From Microbulbifer sp. GL-2 (lineage in GTDB: Bacteria > Pseudomonadota > Gammaproteobacteria > Pseudomonadales > Cellvibrionaceae): 64,000 bases of DNA. The translations under genes and the position numbers were made by a program. The notes below the pieces were generated by a model that was given only the letters and a program-made list of their open reading frames with translations, did no database searches and was not told the DNA's origin. Location of the stretch: assembly GCF_007183175.1 (NCBI RefSeq), contig NZ_AP019807.1:2152001-2216000 (forward strand). The letters run 5' to 3'. Shown piece after piece: positions 45,418 to 55,000 of this stretch; positions within the stretch are counted from its first letter, which is position 1; each line of letters starts with the position of its first letter.

Positions 45418-45517
45418 CCGGTTTCGCCCCGGTATGCCGCGCCAGTGAGGGCGGGTGGGAGTGAACAGCAGGGATAGCCGCTCAATTAGCAATTGATAAA
45501 TTTATCCAGAGTTAACA

Positions 45518-46630
45518 ATGGAACTAAATACGGTTGAAGAACTGATCGATGATATCCGCCAGGGCAAAATGGTGATCCTGATGGATGACGAGGATCGTGA
45601 GAATGAAGGTGACCTGGTGATGGCGGCGGAGCAGGTACGCGCCGAAGACATCAACTTTATGGCCACCCATGCCCGCGGTCTGATCTGTATGCCTATGTCC
45701 CGGGAGCGCTGTGAGCAACTGGACCTGCCGCTGATGTCGCGGGAAAATGGTGCCCAGTTCAGCACCAATTTCACCGTATCTATTGAGGCTGCCGAGGGTG
45801 TTACCACGGGTATTTCTGCCGCGGACCGCGCTCGAACCGTACGCGCCGCTGTGGGCAGGAGTGCCAAGCCCAGTGATATCGTGCAGCCCGGCCACATTTT
45901 CCCGATTATGGCTCAGCCTGGTGGTGTTTTAAGTCGTGCGGGGCACACCGAAGCGGGTTGCGACCTGTCCCGCCTGGCGGGTTTTGAGCCCTCTGCAGTG
46001 ATCGTTGAAATCATGAACGAAGACGGCACCATGGCGCGCCGCCCGGACCTGGAAAAGTTTGCCAAAGAGCATAATCTCAAGATCGGTACCATTGCCGATC
46101 TGATTAATTACCGCGCCCTTAATGAGAAAACAGTAGAGTGCGTTAACGAGCGTAAAGTACGCACCGAGTTCGGTGAATTCACACTGCGCACTTACCTCGA
46201 CAAGGCCCGTCGCGAGCGTCACTTTGCCTTTATTAAGGGCGACCCGACACCTGAGGAGCCAACCCTGGTGCGGGTGCATGTAGGGAATACCCTGCGCGAT
46301 GTACTCACTATTCGCCGCGGAGATGAGAAATTTATCCCGTGGACTTTCCGCCGTGCCATGCAGCGTATCGAGAAAGAGGGCAAGGGCGTGGTGGTGCTTA
46401 TTTGCCATAACGAAACCACCGAAGAGATCGAAGAGAGCATCGACTGGCTGATCAGCGGCAAGCAGCAGCGACCCAGCCAGGACCTTGTATACAAGCAGGT
46501 GGGCACAGGCTCACAAATCCTGCGCGATCTTAAGGTACGCAAAATGCGTCTCATGAGCGCTCCCTTCAAGTTCAGCGCCATCTCCGGTTTTGAGCTGGAA
46601 GTGGAAGAGTACCTGAATGCCGACGAGTAA
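45518..46630 (+). CDS. ribB: RibBA-type fusion: DHBP synthase with degenerate GTP cyclohydrolase II domain
   Basis: The first 200 residues are a full 3,4-dihydroxy-2-butanone 4-phosphate synthase: DDEDRENEGDLVMAAEQV, THARGLICMPM, SAADRARTVRAAV and RAGHTEAGCDLSRLAG. The last 170 residues follow the GTP cyclohydrolase II fold but lack its zinc cysteines and the GRGIGL motif (only ICHNETTEEIEESID stands at the corresponding place), so that activity is very probably lost. A separate intact ribA occurs 3.2 kb downstream, which fits. The 100-base leader shows no FMN riboswitch. It supplies the four-carbon unit for lumazine synthesis by the next gene. Confidence 0.94.
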   Translation: MELNTVEELIDDIRQGKMVILMDDEDRENEGDLVMAAEQVRAEDINFMATHARGLICMPMSRERCEQLDLPLMSRENGAQFSTNFTVSIEAAEGVTTGISAADRARTVRAAVGRSAKPSDIVQPGHIFPIMAQPGGVLSRAGHTEAGCDLSRLAGFEPSAVIVEIMNEDGTMARRPDLEKFAKEHNLKIGTIADLINYRALNEKTVECVNERKVRTEFGEFTLRTYLDKARRERHFAFIKGDPTPEEPTLVRVHVGNTLRDVLTIRRGDEKFIPWTFRRAMQRIEKEGKGVVVLICHNETTEEIEESIDWLISGKQQRPSQDLVYKQVGTGSQILRDLKVRKMRLMSAPFKFSAISGFELEVEEYLNADE

Positions 46631-46689
46631 ATAAAACTGTGACGCCGGTTTTTGTCGGCATCGTGGCAAAGAAATACGGATTAAAAACT

Positions 46690-47160
46690 ATGAGTAATAT
46701 TCAAGTAATCGAAGGGGATTTTGTCGGCAGTGCTGGTAAGTATGCACTGCTGGTAAGTCGCTGGAACAGTTTTGTGGTTGAAAGCCTGAAAGACGGTGCC
46801 CTGGATACCTTGCGTCGCAAGGGCATCAAGGATGAAGATATTACTATCTACTACGCTCCGGGCGCTTTCGAGTTTCCACTGGCCGCTCAAAAACTGGCCG
46901 AGACCAAGAAGTTCGATGCCATTATCGCCTTGGGTGCGGTAATTCGTGGTGGCACCCCGCACTTCGAATATGTCGCTGGTGAATGCACCAAAGGCCTGGC
47001 TCAGGTATCCCTCAATACTGGTATCCCGGTAACTTTTGGCGTGCTTACTGTGGATTCCATCGAACAGGCGATCGAGCGTTCCGGTACCAAGGCCGGTAAC
47101 AAAGGCTGTGAGGCCGCTGAGACCGCCCTGGAAATGGTTTCCCTGCTTGGCAAAATTTAA
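46690..47160 (+). CDS. ribH: 6,7-dimethyl-8-ribityllumazine synthase
   Basis: Joins the RibB product to the RibD product to make lumazine, the riboflavin synthase substrate. The 156-residue protein matches lumazine synthase: VSRWNSFVVESLKDGALDTL, the phosphate/substrate region APGAFEFPLAAQKLA, ALGAVIRGGTPHFEYVAGECTKGL, IPVTFGVLTVDSIEQAIERSG and KGCEAAETALEM. The ATG at MSNIQVIEG is used; 17 more open codons upstream look non-coding. The spacing to nusB is short. Confidence 0.96.
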   Translation: MSNIQVIEGDFVGSAGKYALLVSRWNSFVVESLKDGALDTLRRKGIKDEDITIYYAPGAFEFPLAAQKLAETKKFDAIIALGAVIRGGTPHFEYVAGECTKGLAQVSLNTGIPVTFGVLTVDSIEQAIERSGTKAGNKGCEAAETALEMVSLLGKI

Positions 47161-47226
47161 ATTGCCGAAGTGCCGGCAAGCTGTGCCGGCACTGCCCATT
47201 CTGTGAAGTATCTACCGGAAAAGACA

Positions 47227-47670
47227 ATGACTGTAACTGCATCCGCTCGCCGTAAGGCGCGTCACTACGCCATGCAGGCTCTCTACCAATGGCAGATCGC
47301 TGGCGCCAGCCTCAGTGCGATTGAAGCTGAGTTCCACGCTGACAACGATATGAGCAAGACCGACGTGGAATATTTCCGCGATATTTTTCACGGTGTTGCC
47401 AAGAGTCTGGACGAAGTGGAAAACGCCTTCACGCCGCATCTGGACCGAAAAGTGGAAGACCTGGACCCAGTGTCCCGAGCCCTTCTGCGCATGTCCACTT
47501 ACGAGCTGAAAAACCGTATTGATGTGCCCTACAAAGTTGTGATTAACGAAGCTGTAGCACTGGCAAAAAAATTTGGTCCCACCGATGCCTTCAAATTTAT
47601 CAATGGCATCCTGGACAAGACTGCTGCAGACCTTCGTGCATCTGAAGTGGCTGCGGATAAGAAAGCCTGA
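47227..47670 (+). CDS. nusB: transcription antitermination protein NusB
   Basis: NusB binds boxA RNA with S10/NusE in rRNA antitermination. The 147-residue all-helical protein has the typical start ARRKARHYAMQALYQWQIAG, a central YFRDIFHGVAKSLDEVE, and the conserved C-terminal half: LDPVSRALLRMSTYELKNRIDVPYKVVINEAVALAKKFG and KFINGILDKTA. GGAAAAG precedes the ATG used. The order ribH-nusB-thiL-pgpA is common in gammaproteobacteria and supports the call. An open upstream frame of 19 codons is not needed. Confidence 0.96.
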   Translation: MTVTASARRKARHYAMQALYQWQIAGASLSAIEAEFHADNDMSKTDVEYFRDIFHGVAKSLDEVENAFTPHLDRKVEDLDPVSRALLRMSTYELKNRIDVPYKVVINEAVALAKKFGPTDAFKFINGILDKTAADLRASEVAADKKA

Positions 47671-47678
47671 AGTGGGAT

Positions 47679-48626
47679 ATGGGAACTGCGCCCGGCGAAT
47701 TTGAAATTATCCGTGACTTCTTTGCCTCTGCGCCACAAGGGGAAGGGGTAACCCTGGGGATTGGCGATGACTGTGCTCTGTTACAGGTACCTGCCGAGGG
47801 CCAGTTGGCTACCTCCATGGATACGCTGGTGGCGGGCCGGCATTTTCCCGCCGACGCTGACCCCTCGGCTATAGCGGCTCGCGCGCTGCGGGTTAACCTC
47901 AGTGACCTGGCCGCTATGAATGCACGCCCATTGTGGTTTACCTTGGCGTTGACCCTGCCGCACAGTGACGCCGCCTGGCTACAAAAATTCGCCAGTGGCC
48001 TGTTGCAAACTGCAGCGCAGTTTGGCATTTCCCTGGTGGGCGGTGATACCACGGCCGGTCCTCTGTCGATTACTATCCAGGTAATTGGCCAAACCAGTCG
48101 GGCCTTGCGTCGGGATGGTGCCGGCCCCGGCGATTCAGTCTATGTCAGCGGCCCGCTGGGAGCGGCGGCGGCTGCACTGCCAGTGATTCTTGGTGAGCAG
48201 AAGGTGCTAGACGCAACGCGGCAGCAGGTCGAGCGCGCCTATTATTTCCCCGAGCCGCAGTTTGCCACTGCGGCAGCGATTTCCGAACTGGCTAGCAGCG
48301 CCCTGGATATATCCGATGGCCTGCTGGCGGATCTCGCTCATATTTGTAAATCCAGCCAAGTGAGTGCGGATATCCATTTGGAGCGCCTGCCTGTTGCACC
48401 TTTGGCGCAGACACTTGCCGGAGAAAGGGCGCTGGCAATGGCCGCCGGTGGTGGTGATGATTACCAGTTGTGTTTTACTGTGCCGCAAGAAAAAGTGGAA
48501 GCATTGGAAAAACTGGATTTGCCCGCAACCGCTATTGGCACCCTGGCAAGCGGCGACGCACAAGTGTGTTGCTGGAAGAATGGAAAGCCCTGGCGTGCCC
48601 CCTCAATGGGCTACCGACATTTTTGA
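47679..48626 (+). CDS. thiL: thiamine-monophosphate kinase
   Basis: Phosphorylates thiamine monophosphate to the active diphosphate. The 315-residue protein has the ThiL signatures: GEFEIIRDFFA, the metal-binding GIGDDCALL, SMDTLVAGRHFPADADP, LRVNLSDLAAMNARP, GDTTAGPLSITIQVIGQ, and ALDISDGLLADLAHIC, plus the late MAAGGGDDYQLCFTVP. It begins nine bases after nusB and has a weak ribosome binding site, consistent with coupled translation. No riboswitch is needed at this internal operon position. Confidence 0.96.
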   Translation: MGTAPGEFEIIRDFFASAPQGEGVTLGIGDDCALLQVPAEGQLATSMDTLVAGRHFPADADPSAIAARALRVNLSDLAAMNARPLWFTLALTLPHSDAAWLQKFASGLLQTAAQFGISLVGGDTTAGPLSITIQVIGQTSRALRRDGAGPGDSVYVSGPLGAAAAALPVILGEQKVLDATRQQVERAYYFPEPQFATAAAISELASSALDISDGLLADLAHICKSSQVSADIHLERLPVAPLAQTLAGERALAMAAGGGDDYQLCFTVPQEKVEALEKLDLPATAIGTLASGDAQVCCWKNGKPWRAPSMGYRHF

Positions 48627-48679
48627 GTTGGTGCTTTTACCGAGAAAGGAATGCCTGATAGGCCTTGGATACAAACACT

Positions 48680-49168
48680 ATGAGCGGACAGAATCCCACT
48701 TTTCCCCAGCTCCTGCGTGACCCAACCATGTTACTGGCCTTTGGGTTTGGCTCCGGGCTCGCCCCTAAGGCGCCGGGCACTTTTGGCACTTTGGCCGCCA
48801 TCCCCTTTTGGTGGCTGATGCAGGGGCTGTCTCCAGCCTGGTACCTGGGTATCGTTATCCTGACCGGTTTACTGGGTTGTTATCTATGTGGCGCGGCAGC
48901 CAAGAAGCTGGGTGTGCATGACCACGGTGGCATTGTCTGGGATGAGATGGTGGGTTACTGGCTCACTATGTTTTTGGCTCCGGCTGGCTGGGGCTGGGCT
49001 CTGTATGGCTTTGTGCTTTTCCGCCTGTTTGACATCGCTAAACCTCCCCCCATTAACTGGGCTGATAGGCAAGTGCGAGGTGGCGTTGGGATTATGCTCG
49101 ACGATATACTGGCCGCCGTTTACGCGGGGTTGGTACTGCAGCTGACCGCCTGGATACTGGGAGCCTAG
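48680..49168 (+). CDS. pgpA: phosphatidylglycerophosphatase A
   Basis: Inner-membrane phosphatase that converts phosphatidylglycerophosphate to phosphatidylglycerol. The 162-residue protein has GFGSGLAPKAPGTFGTLAAIPFWWLM, DHGGIVWDEMVGYWLTM, RLFDIAKPPPINWADRQVRGGVGIMLDD and several membrane helices. The ATG at 48680 is used; an in-frame TTG five codons earlier is also possible, and neither has an ideal ribosome binding site. It ends 18 bases before the protease gene. Confidence 0.94.
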   Translation: MSGQNPTFPQLLRDPTMLLAFGFGSGLAPKAPGTFGTLAAIPFWWLMQGLSPAWYLGIVILTGLLGCYLCGAAAKKLGVHDHGGIVWDEMVGYWLTMFLAPAGWGWALYGFVLFRLFDIAKPPPINWADRQVRGGVGIMLDDILAAVYAGLVLQLTAWILGA

Positions 49169-49186
49169 CGCGATAAGGAAGGCGCA

Positions 49187-49822
49187 ATGCGCAGTTACAT
49201 ACTCTTTTTTCTTGGTTTACTGATTACCGTTGATGCAAATGCGCAGCAGGTGCAACTGAAAGGCCTGTTCGGCAATAGTGCTCTGCTGGAAATCGATGGC
49301 CGTCAACGGATTTTAAAAAGCGGTGATGAGTCACCCGAAGGTGTCTCCCTTCTAGAGGCGACTACCAGCTATGCCCGTATTAGTGTTGCCGGGCGTGAAC
49401 AGAAGCTCACCCTCAATGCGCCAATAGCTGCCAGCTATGTCCGTGCTGAAAAGGCGAAAGTGCGTCTTTCCGCAGATAGCCGTGGTCACTACAGTACAGA
49501 TGCCTGGGTGAACGGTATGCGGGTGCCGATGATGGTGGATACAGGGGCAACCAATATCGCTATCAATTATCCCACCGCACGGCGCCTTGGCTTGAACCTC
49601 AGCACAGCCAGGAAAGTGCCTGTTGCCACGGCAAACGGTATGACAAGCGCTTACCTGATTAACCTCAGCAGTGTCACAATCGGTGGGATTAAACTGCACA
49701 ATGTTGCAGCTACAGTGCACTCTGATGACTTTCCCCGTGTCGTTCTCCTGGGAAACAGTTTTCTCGGTCGGGTAGATATGGAACAGCAGAGCGGCGTGTT
49801 GATATTGCGCGCCCGGAACTGA
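49187..49822 (+). CDS. retropepsin-like aspartic protease, exported
   Basis: A 211-residue protein with signal peptide MRSYILFFLGLLITVDANA. The C-terminal half is a clan AA retropepsin-type domain with active-site VDTGATNIAINY (about residues 117-128) and the second hydrophobic flap region VLLGNSFLGRVDMEQQSGVL. An N-terminal beta-rich segment (LKGLFGNSALLEIDGRQRIL) precedes it. Such proteins occur next to pgpA or rib genes in related bacteria; the substrate is unknown. One Asp per chain implies it works as a dimer. Confidence 0.88.
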   Translation: MRSYILFFLGLLITVDANAQQVQLKGLFGNSALLEIDGRQRILKSGDESPEGVSLLEATTSYARISVAGREQKLTLNAPIAASYVRAEKAKVRLSADSRGHYSTDAWVNGMRVPMMVDTGATNIAINYPTARRLGLNLSTARKVPVATANGMTSAYLINLSSVTIGGIKLHNVAATVHSDDFPRVVLLGNSFLGRVDMEQQSGVLILRARN

Positions 49823-49839
49823 ATTGAAGAGGTATTAAG

Positions 49840-50457
49840 TTGACCATTCGATATGTAGAGTCCTCAAAGCTGCCCACCTCCTGGGGAATGTTTGAGATGC
49901 ACGGCTTCGAGGAAGTGAAAACCGGCAAAGAGCATGTGGTGCTCACCATGGGGGATTTTGATACCGAAGAGCCTCTGTTGGCCCGTATTCACTCAGAGTG
50001 CCTGACAGGGGATGCTCTCTTTTCGCTGCGCTGCGATTGTGGTGCCCAGTTACAGCACGCGATGCACCGTATAGCTATGGAGGGGCGTGGAGCTATTTTC
50101 TATCTTCGGCAGGAAGGTCGCGGTATTGGTTTGTTAAATAAGATTCGCGCATATCATTTGCAGGATTGCGGTGCGGATACCGTGGAAGCTAATGAACAGC
50201 TCGGCTTCGGAGCTGACATGCGTGATTACTCCATTCTCAAGGCAATGATTGAGCACCTGGGTATTCATGCTATTCGCCTGATGACCAATAACCCGCGCAA
50301 AGTGAAAGCGTTGCAGGATTTGGGAATCGAGGTTTCTGAGCGTTTACCGCACCAATCCGGGCGCAATCCGCACAATGCCAAGTATCTCTCTACCAAGAAA
50401 GGTAAGCTTGGGCACCTGTTTGAGAATGGGGATGAAGATGAGGGGGAAGAGAAATAA
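49840..50457 (+). CDS. ribA: GTP cyclohydrolase II
   Basis: First committed step of riboflavin synthesis: opens GTP and releases formate and pyrophosphate. The 205-residue protein has the zinc ligands in HSECLTGDALFSLRCDCG, the GTP-binding LRQEGRGIGLLNKIRAYHLQD, the late arginines in LMTNNPRKVKAL and GRNPHNAKYLSTK. Start is TTG, supported by GAGG at good spacing. This intact copy compensates for the degenerate cyclohydrolase domain of the RibB fusion upstream. It is followed by a strong terminator. Confidence 0.96.
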   Translation: MTIRYVESSKLPTSWGMFEMHGFEEVKTGKEHVVLTMGDFDTEEPLLARIHSECLTGDALFSLRCDCGAQLQHAMHRIAMEGRGAIFYLRQEGRGIGLLNKIRAYHLQDCGADTVEANEQLGFGADMRDYSILKAMIEHLGIHAIRLMTNNPRKVKALQDLGIEVSERLPHQSGRNPHNAKYLSTKKGKLGHLFENGDEDEGEEK

Positions 50458-50485
50458 CGCTCGCTTTCTTTGTGGCATCCTCAAA

Positions 50486-50518
50486 TAAAAAAGGCCGGAT
50501 AATCCCGGCCTTTTTTAT
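50486..50518. terminator. bidirectional terminator after ribA
   Basis: AAGGCCGG and CCGGCCTT enclose ATAATC, with A-run before and TTTTTT after, so it can end transcripts from both strands. Confidence 0.9.
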
Positions 50519-50585
50519 TTTCTGGAAAATATTGGCCTCTGGGCACGGGTATTTTTAGCGCAGCCCAGAATCAAATAATAGACTT

Positions 50586-51863
50586 TTAGTCTTTAAAGAT
50601 TTTGCCCCCTTTCATCACAAAATCCACATCCAGCAGTTCTTCAATACTCTCGAGGGGCGAACCTTCGGTAGCGATAATATCGGCGTGTTTACCGGCTTCG
50701 AGGGTGCCCAGTGAATCGCTCATATCGATCAGGTCTGCGGCATTGATCGTGGCTGATTGCAAAATGGCCATATTGTCCATACCGGCTTCACTCATCAGGA
50801 CTGCTTCACGGGCATTTATGCCATGCTTGGAGACGCCGGAGTCGGTACCGAAGGCGATTTTTACTCCGGCATTCACCGCTTTGCGGAAATTACCGCGCAT
50901 GTCGGTGCCTACCCGAATGGCTTTTTCTTTTTGGGCCTCGGATAAAACATCGGTATTTTTAGCCAGCTGCACAACGGTATCCCCGGCAAGCAGGGTGGGT
51001 ACCAGGTAGGCGCCGGTTTCTTTGAACAGTTTATGTGCTCGGGGACCTGCGTAGGTGCCGTGTTCAATACTGTCTACACCGGCTTCCAATGCGGCGATAA
51101 TGCCTTCTTCTTGGTGTGCATGGCTGGCAACTTTACGCCCCATGCGTTGGGCAGCCTGTACCACTTCTTTGAGTTCATCCATTTCCATCTGCTGGCCGGT
51201 GCCTGTGGCGCGATCGGTAAGTACACCGCCAGTAGAAGTGATCTTGATCAGGTCGGCACCGTACTTGATGGCATGGCGGGTCGCACGGCGGCAGTCGTAG
51301 GGGCCATTGCATAGGGTTCTGGTTTTTTCATCGTGCAGCCCCATTAATTCTGGACTGACGCCACTGATGTCGGCGTGGCCTCCGGTAATACCAACACCAC
51401 CGGCAGCAATAATACGGGGGCCATTCACCCACCCCTTGTTAATAGCATCGCGCATTGCATACATCTCTTCACCACTGTTGCCGGCATCGCGCACGGTGGT
51501 AAAACCGGACTTGAGGATACGCATGGCAAACATTTGTGAGCGCATCTGGGTGAGCGGCATGGACATTTTGAGCGCTTCAGAATCATTCCTCGGGCCCAGC
51601 TCAGTTTGCAGGTGGACGTGCATATCCATCAGTCCGGGCATTACAAAGCTGTCTTTAAGATCAATGACCTCAGCACCATCTCTATTCACATAGCCTGGGC
51701 TCACAGCGGTGATTTTGCCGTTTTCGATAACGACACTTTGTTCTTTCAACGGTTTTTCGCCGGGAACTGCCAGCAGTGTGCCTGCGTGGATAACGGTGGT
51801 TCCTGCCAGTGCACTTGAGGAAAAAAAGATCGCTGCAGCGGCGGCGAGAAGGGCCTGTTTCAT
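50586..51863 (-). CDS. exported amidohydrolase (imidazolonepropionase-like/prolidase-like)
   Basis: A 425-residue metal-dependent hydrolase with Sec signal MKQALLAAAAAIFFSSSALA. The amidohydrolase metal sites can be read: DMHVHLQTELG (HxH), a probable carboxylated lysine in ADLIKITSTGGV, VASHAHQEEGI, VDSIEHGTYAG and FGTDSGVSKHG. It resembles the periplasmic Xaa-Pro dipeptidase-like or organophosphate-acid-anhydrase-like subgroup, so an exported dipeptidase is plausible; the substrate is not known. It runs opposite to ribA and shares the terminator region with it. The ribosome binding site is weak (AGGT). Confidence 0.9.
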   Translation of the reverse strand: MKQALLAAAAAIFFSSSALAGTTVIHAGTLLAVPGEKPLKEQSVVIENGKITAVSPGYVNRDGAEVIDLKDSFVMPGLMDMHVHLQTELGPRNDSEALKMSMPLTQMRSQMFAMRILKSGFTTVRDAGNSGEEMYAMRDAINKGWVNGPRIIAAGGVGITGGHADISGVSPELMGLHDEKTRTLCNGPYDCRRATRHAIKYGADLIKITSTGGVLTDRATGTGQQMEMDELKEVVQAAQRMGRKVASHAHQEEGIIAALEAGVDSIEHGTYAGPRAHKLFKETGAYLVPTLLAGDTVVQLAKNTDVLSEAQKEKAIRVGTDMRGNFRKAVNAGVKIAFGTDSGVSKHGINAREAVLMSEAGMDNMAILQSATINAADLIDMSDSLGTLEAGKHADIIATEGSPLESIEELLDVDFVMKGGKIFKD

Positions 51864-52003
51864 AATTTGTGTACCTATTTATTATTCTGATACACGCTAA
51901 TGGAATTTAGTGGATTTGACAATTAGTCGGTACTGCCATGCTGAAGTGGCCTTATTGAAGAAACTGGTCGATATTGAGAAATTTTTTTTGAGGTATAGCA
52001 GAA

Positions 52004-52033
52004 TGCAAAGGCCGGAATTTCCCGGCCTTTGCA
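52004..52033 (-). terminator. hairpin downstream of the pullulanase gene
   Basis: TGCAAAGGCCGG and CCGGCCTTTGCA form a perfect 12-bp stem 12 bases after the pullulanase stop; no U-tract follows. Its core resembles the ribA terminator. Confidence 0.65.
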
Positions 52034-52044
52034 CTATCTGGAAA

Positions 52045-55000
52045 TTAATATCTGCGACGTGGCTGCACAAATACTGCTGTAGTGCGACCGGGCAGGGCAA
52101 AGCTGCCGCTGCCGCTGTCGAACTTCACCCTATACAGGCGTGGGTCTACCGAGCGACGCTGGTGCGGGTGTTTGAGTAAGCGCTCGCCGCGCAGGCTTTC
52201 ACTGGTAAATTCCACCTTTTCATCATCACCGTTAAACAGCACGACAATACGTTCGAAGCGCGGATCCATGTTGCCGTCCTTATCGGACAGTTCCATCACT
52301 ATCAACCCCGGTACCTGGTCGGGTCCTGTATTGAGGAATTTGAGATGCGTTTTTACTGACTCTGCATCCGCCATACGGAAGAGAGGGGAGCTATTGCGGA
52401 TCGCCAGTTGTTCGCGGAACAGGGCGGAACTCCACTGGCGATGGCGGCGCTTGGGAGAAAGCTTCAGGTTTGCCAGCAGAGGCTGCATCAGGGACCAGCT
52501 TTCCTCGTTTTTATCGGCGATTGGCAGACCCGCGCCCCAGTTATCGGTAACGAGGCTGAAGTCCAGTGCATTAAACCAGTCACCGGAGTTGTAGCTGTCG
52601 CGATCCATCGATTTTGAGCGCAGGAAATCCTGGCCGGCGTGGATAAAGGGCACTCCCTGGGCGAAGAGCACTAATGAATTACTGAAGGCCTGGATGCGTA
52701 CACGCTCGCGCAGGCCGGCGCTGTCATTGGCTTTGATCTGGATGCCATCGAACAGCGTTTCGTTATCGTGAGCGGCGATATAGTTGATGGATTCCTGCGG
52801 GTCGGCGGTGTAGCCGGTGGGCTGGCCGTTGTAGACCAGCGCACTGCCGGTAATGATATTGCCGTTGGCATCCTCAAAAGGATAATCCGCCAGGTTGCCG
52901 GCCAGGGAAACGCGGACTTTATCCGCCTGGGTCAGCAGGGTGGTGCGCTCGTCTTCACCCTCGAACTTGCCATTGCTGTCGGTGAACAGGCCGGTGCCGA
53001 AGCCTTGTTCCTCAAAGCCACCGAAGGGGTTGCCACCGCGCACTGAGTCGCGCAGGCGATCATTAAAGGTGCCCACACCACTGCCCGCCATATTGGTCTG
53101 GCGCGCTTGCACAAAACGGGTATCATTGGCCACTTCACCGAAATTCCAGCCTTCTCCATAGAGATAAATAGCGCTGCCATCGACACCGTCGACCTCATGG
53201 GTAAGTGATTGCAGTGCTACCTGGGCCTTGAGGATGTTGTCGAGGCTGTGGTGTCCCATCAGATCGAAGCGGAAGCTGTCCACCTTGTAGGCTGAGGCCC
53301 AAATGATCAGCGAATCGATCATCAGTTTCTCCATCATGGCATGTTCGCTCGCAGTGTTGGCGCAGCAGCTGCTCATCTCTACATCACCCTCCACACTGCG
53401 GCGGTGGTAATAGCCGGGAACGATCCTGTCGAGTACGGAATTATCGTACTGACCGTAAGCACTGGTGTGGTTGTACACCACGTCCATCACCAGGCGCAGG
53501 CCGGAGCGGGACAATCCCTGTACCATCTGGCGGAACTCGAGAATGCGGGCAGTGCCATTGGGAACGGTACTGTAGCTGCCTTCGGGGACGGTGTAGTGCA
53601 AGGGGTCGTAGCCCCAGTTAAAGCCGTCGGAATCTCGCACTGCGTCCACCTGGGCCTGTTGTTCGCTGCTATCCGGAGCATAGATGGAGAGGTCTGCAGT
53701 TTGTTGCTGTTGTGTCCGATCTTCATTCACGGTAGCGAAGTCGAAAGCTGGCAACAGGTGTACGTGAGTCAGGCCCGCGCGCGACAGTTTGTGCAAGTGG
53801 CGCATGCCGTCGCTGTGATGTCGGGTGAAGGCCTTAAAGGTGCCGCGCTCTGCTTTGGGCACGGTGCTATCCGCAATACTGAAATCGCGCACATGCAACT
53901 CGTAGATACTGATATCTTCCGGCTGGGCCAGCCTGGGCTTGCGCAGGCGATCCCAGCCGCGGGGTTTCAGGTCGCGGTCATCCAGATTGACGATCTGGCT
54001 CTTGCCGCTGTTGATGGAGAGGCTCAGGGAGTAGGGATCGGTCACCAGGTTGGTTTCAATCTGGCGGCTGAAGTAGGAGTAAACCTCCACTTCATAGAGG
54101 TAAAAGCCCCGGTCCCATTGCTTGTCGATATTGGCGCTCCAAACGCCGTTTGATTCATCGCGCTGCATGGATACAACCTGATCGGCAGAATTCCTGGCGG
54201 AATCCGTAAACAGGTGGAGTTTTACCGAGCGCGCTGTGGGCGCCCAAAGGTCGAGCTGAATATTATTTTTTCCAACCCGGGCTCCCAGTTTACCGTCGTA
54301 GTAAAAATGATCGTCCAGGGCGCCAGCCATCTGCACTCCGGTGGCATCGAGCAAATTACCTTCGGTATCGTAAACGGCGAGGGCGAGTTGCTGGGTGACC
54401 AAGTCAGTTAGGGAAGTCTGTTCGGGCAGTTGCCAGGCGCTGAGGGCAGCCAGGTGTGGGAATTTTTGTTGACTGCTATCGGGCAGGGCGGCGAGCTTGG
54501 TGAGATTGATGGCGCCATCTGAGAGGACATTGCCATCTTCCAGCTTTAGCTCAGCACTACTGCTGTAATGCAACTTTACGCTATTCCCCTCCTGTACCTG
54601 AATATCCCAGGCAAAGCGAGTGGCATCTACCCAGTGGGCTTTATCGTTGCTGAGATCGCCTTTGGTGAAGCCATCACTGCTGACGGTAACTTCTTTACTG
54701 TTCGAATCAAAAGTAAAATAGATTTCGTCATTGTCTGCTGCCACGGTAAAGCTGACATTGGCCCCACCATTTCCGTAGCTCTCGTCCCAGTCTTCGTGCA
54801 GGGCTACTTTGAATTCGTAGCTGCCTACAGGCAGATCTGAGGTGATGAAGGTATAGATGCCATCACCATCGGTATCTTGCATCCAGGTGCGCAGGCAGCT
54901 GGGCTGCCAGTCCCCCAGGCAACCCAGCAGATATTGGAAATTGCCGGCGACGGTGGCGATCACACTGTTATTGTTATCGGTGATCCAGTGGCTTTCGTGG

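Noticed and set aside
45418..45517. FMN riboswitch before ribB
   Set aside because: The 100-base leader lacks the conserved RFN element blocks; only a GGGCGGGTGGGAG stretch is faintly similar.
53341..54153. 270-codon plus-strand frame inside the pullulanase gene
   Set aside because: Shadow frame; the minus strand carries all catalytic motifs of GH13.
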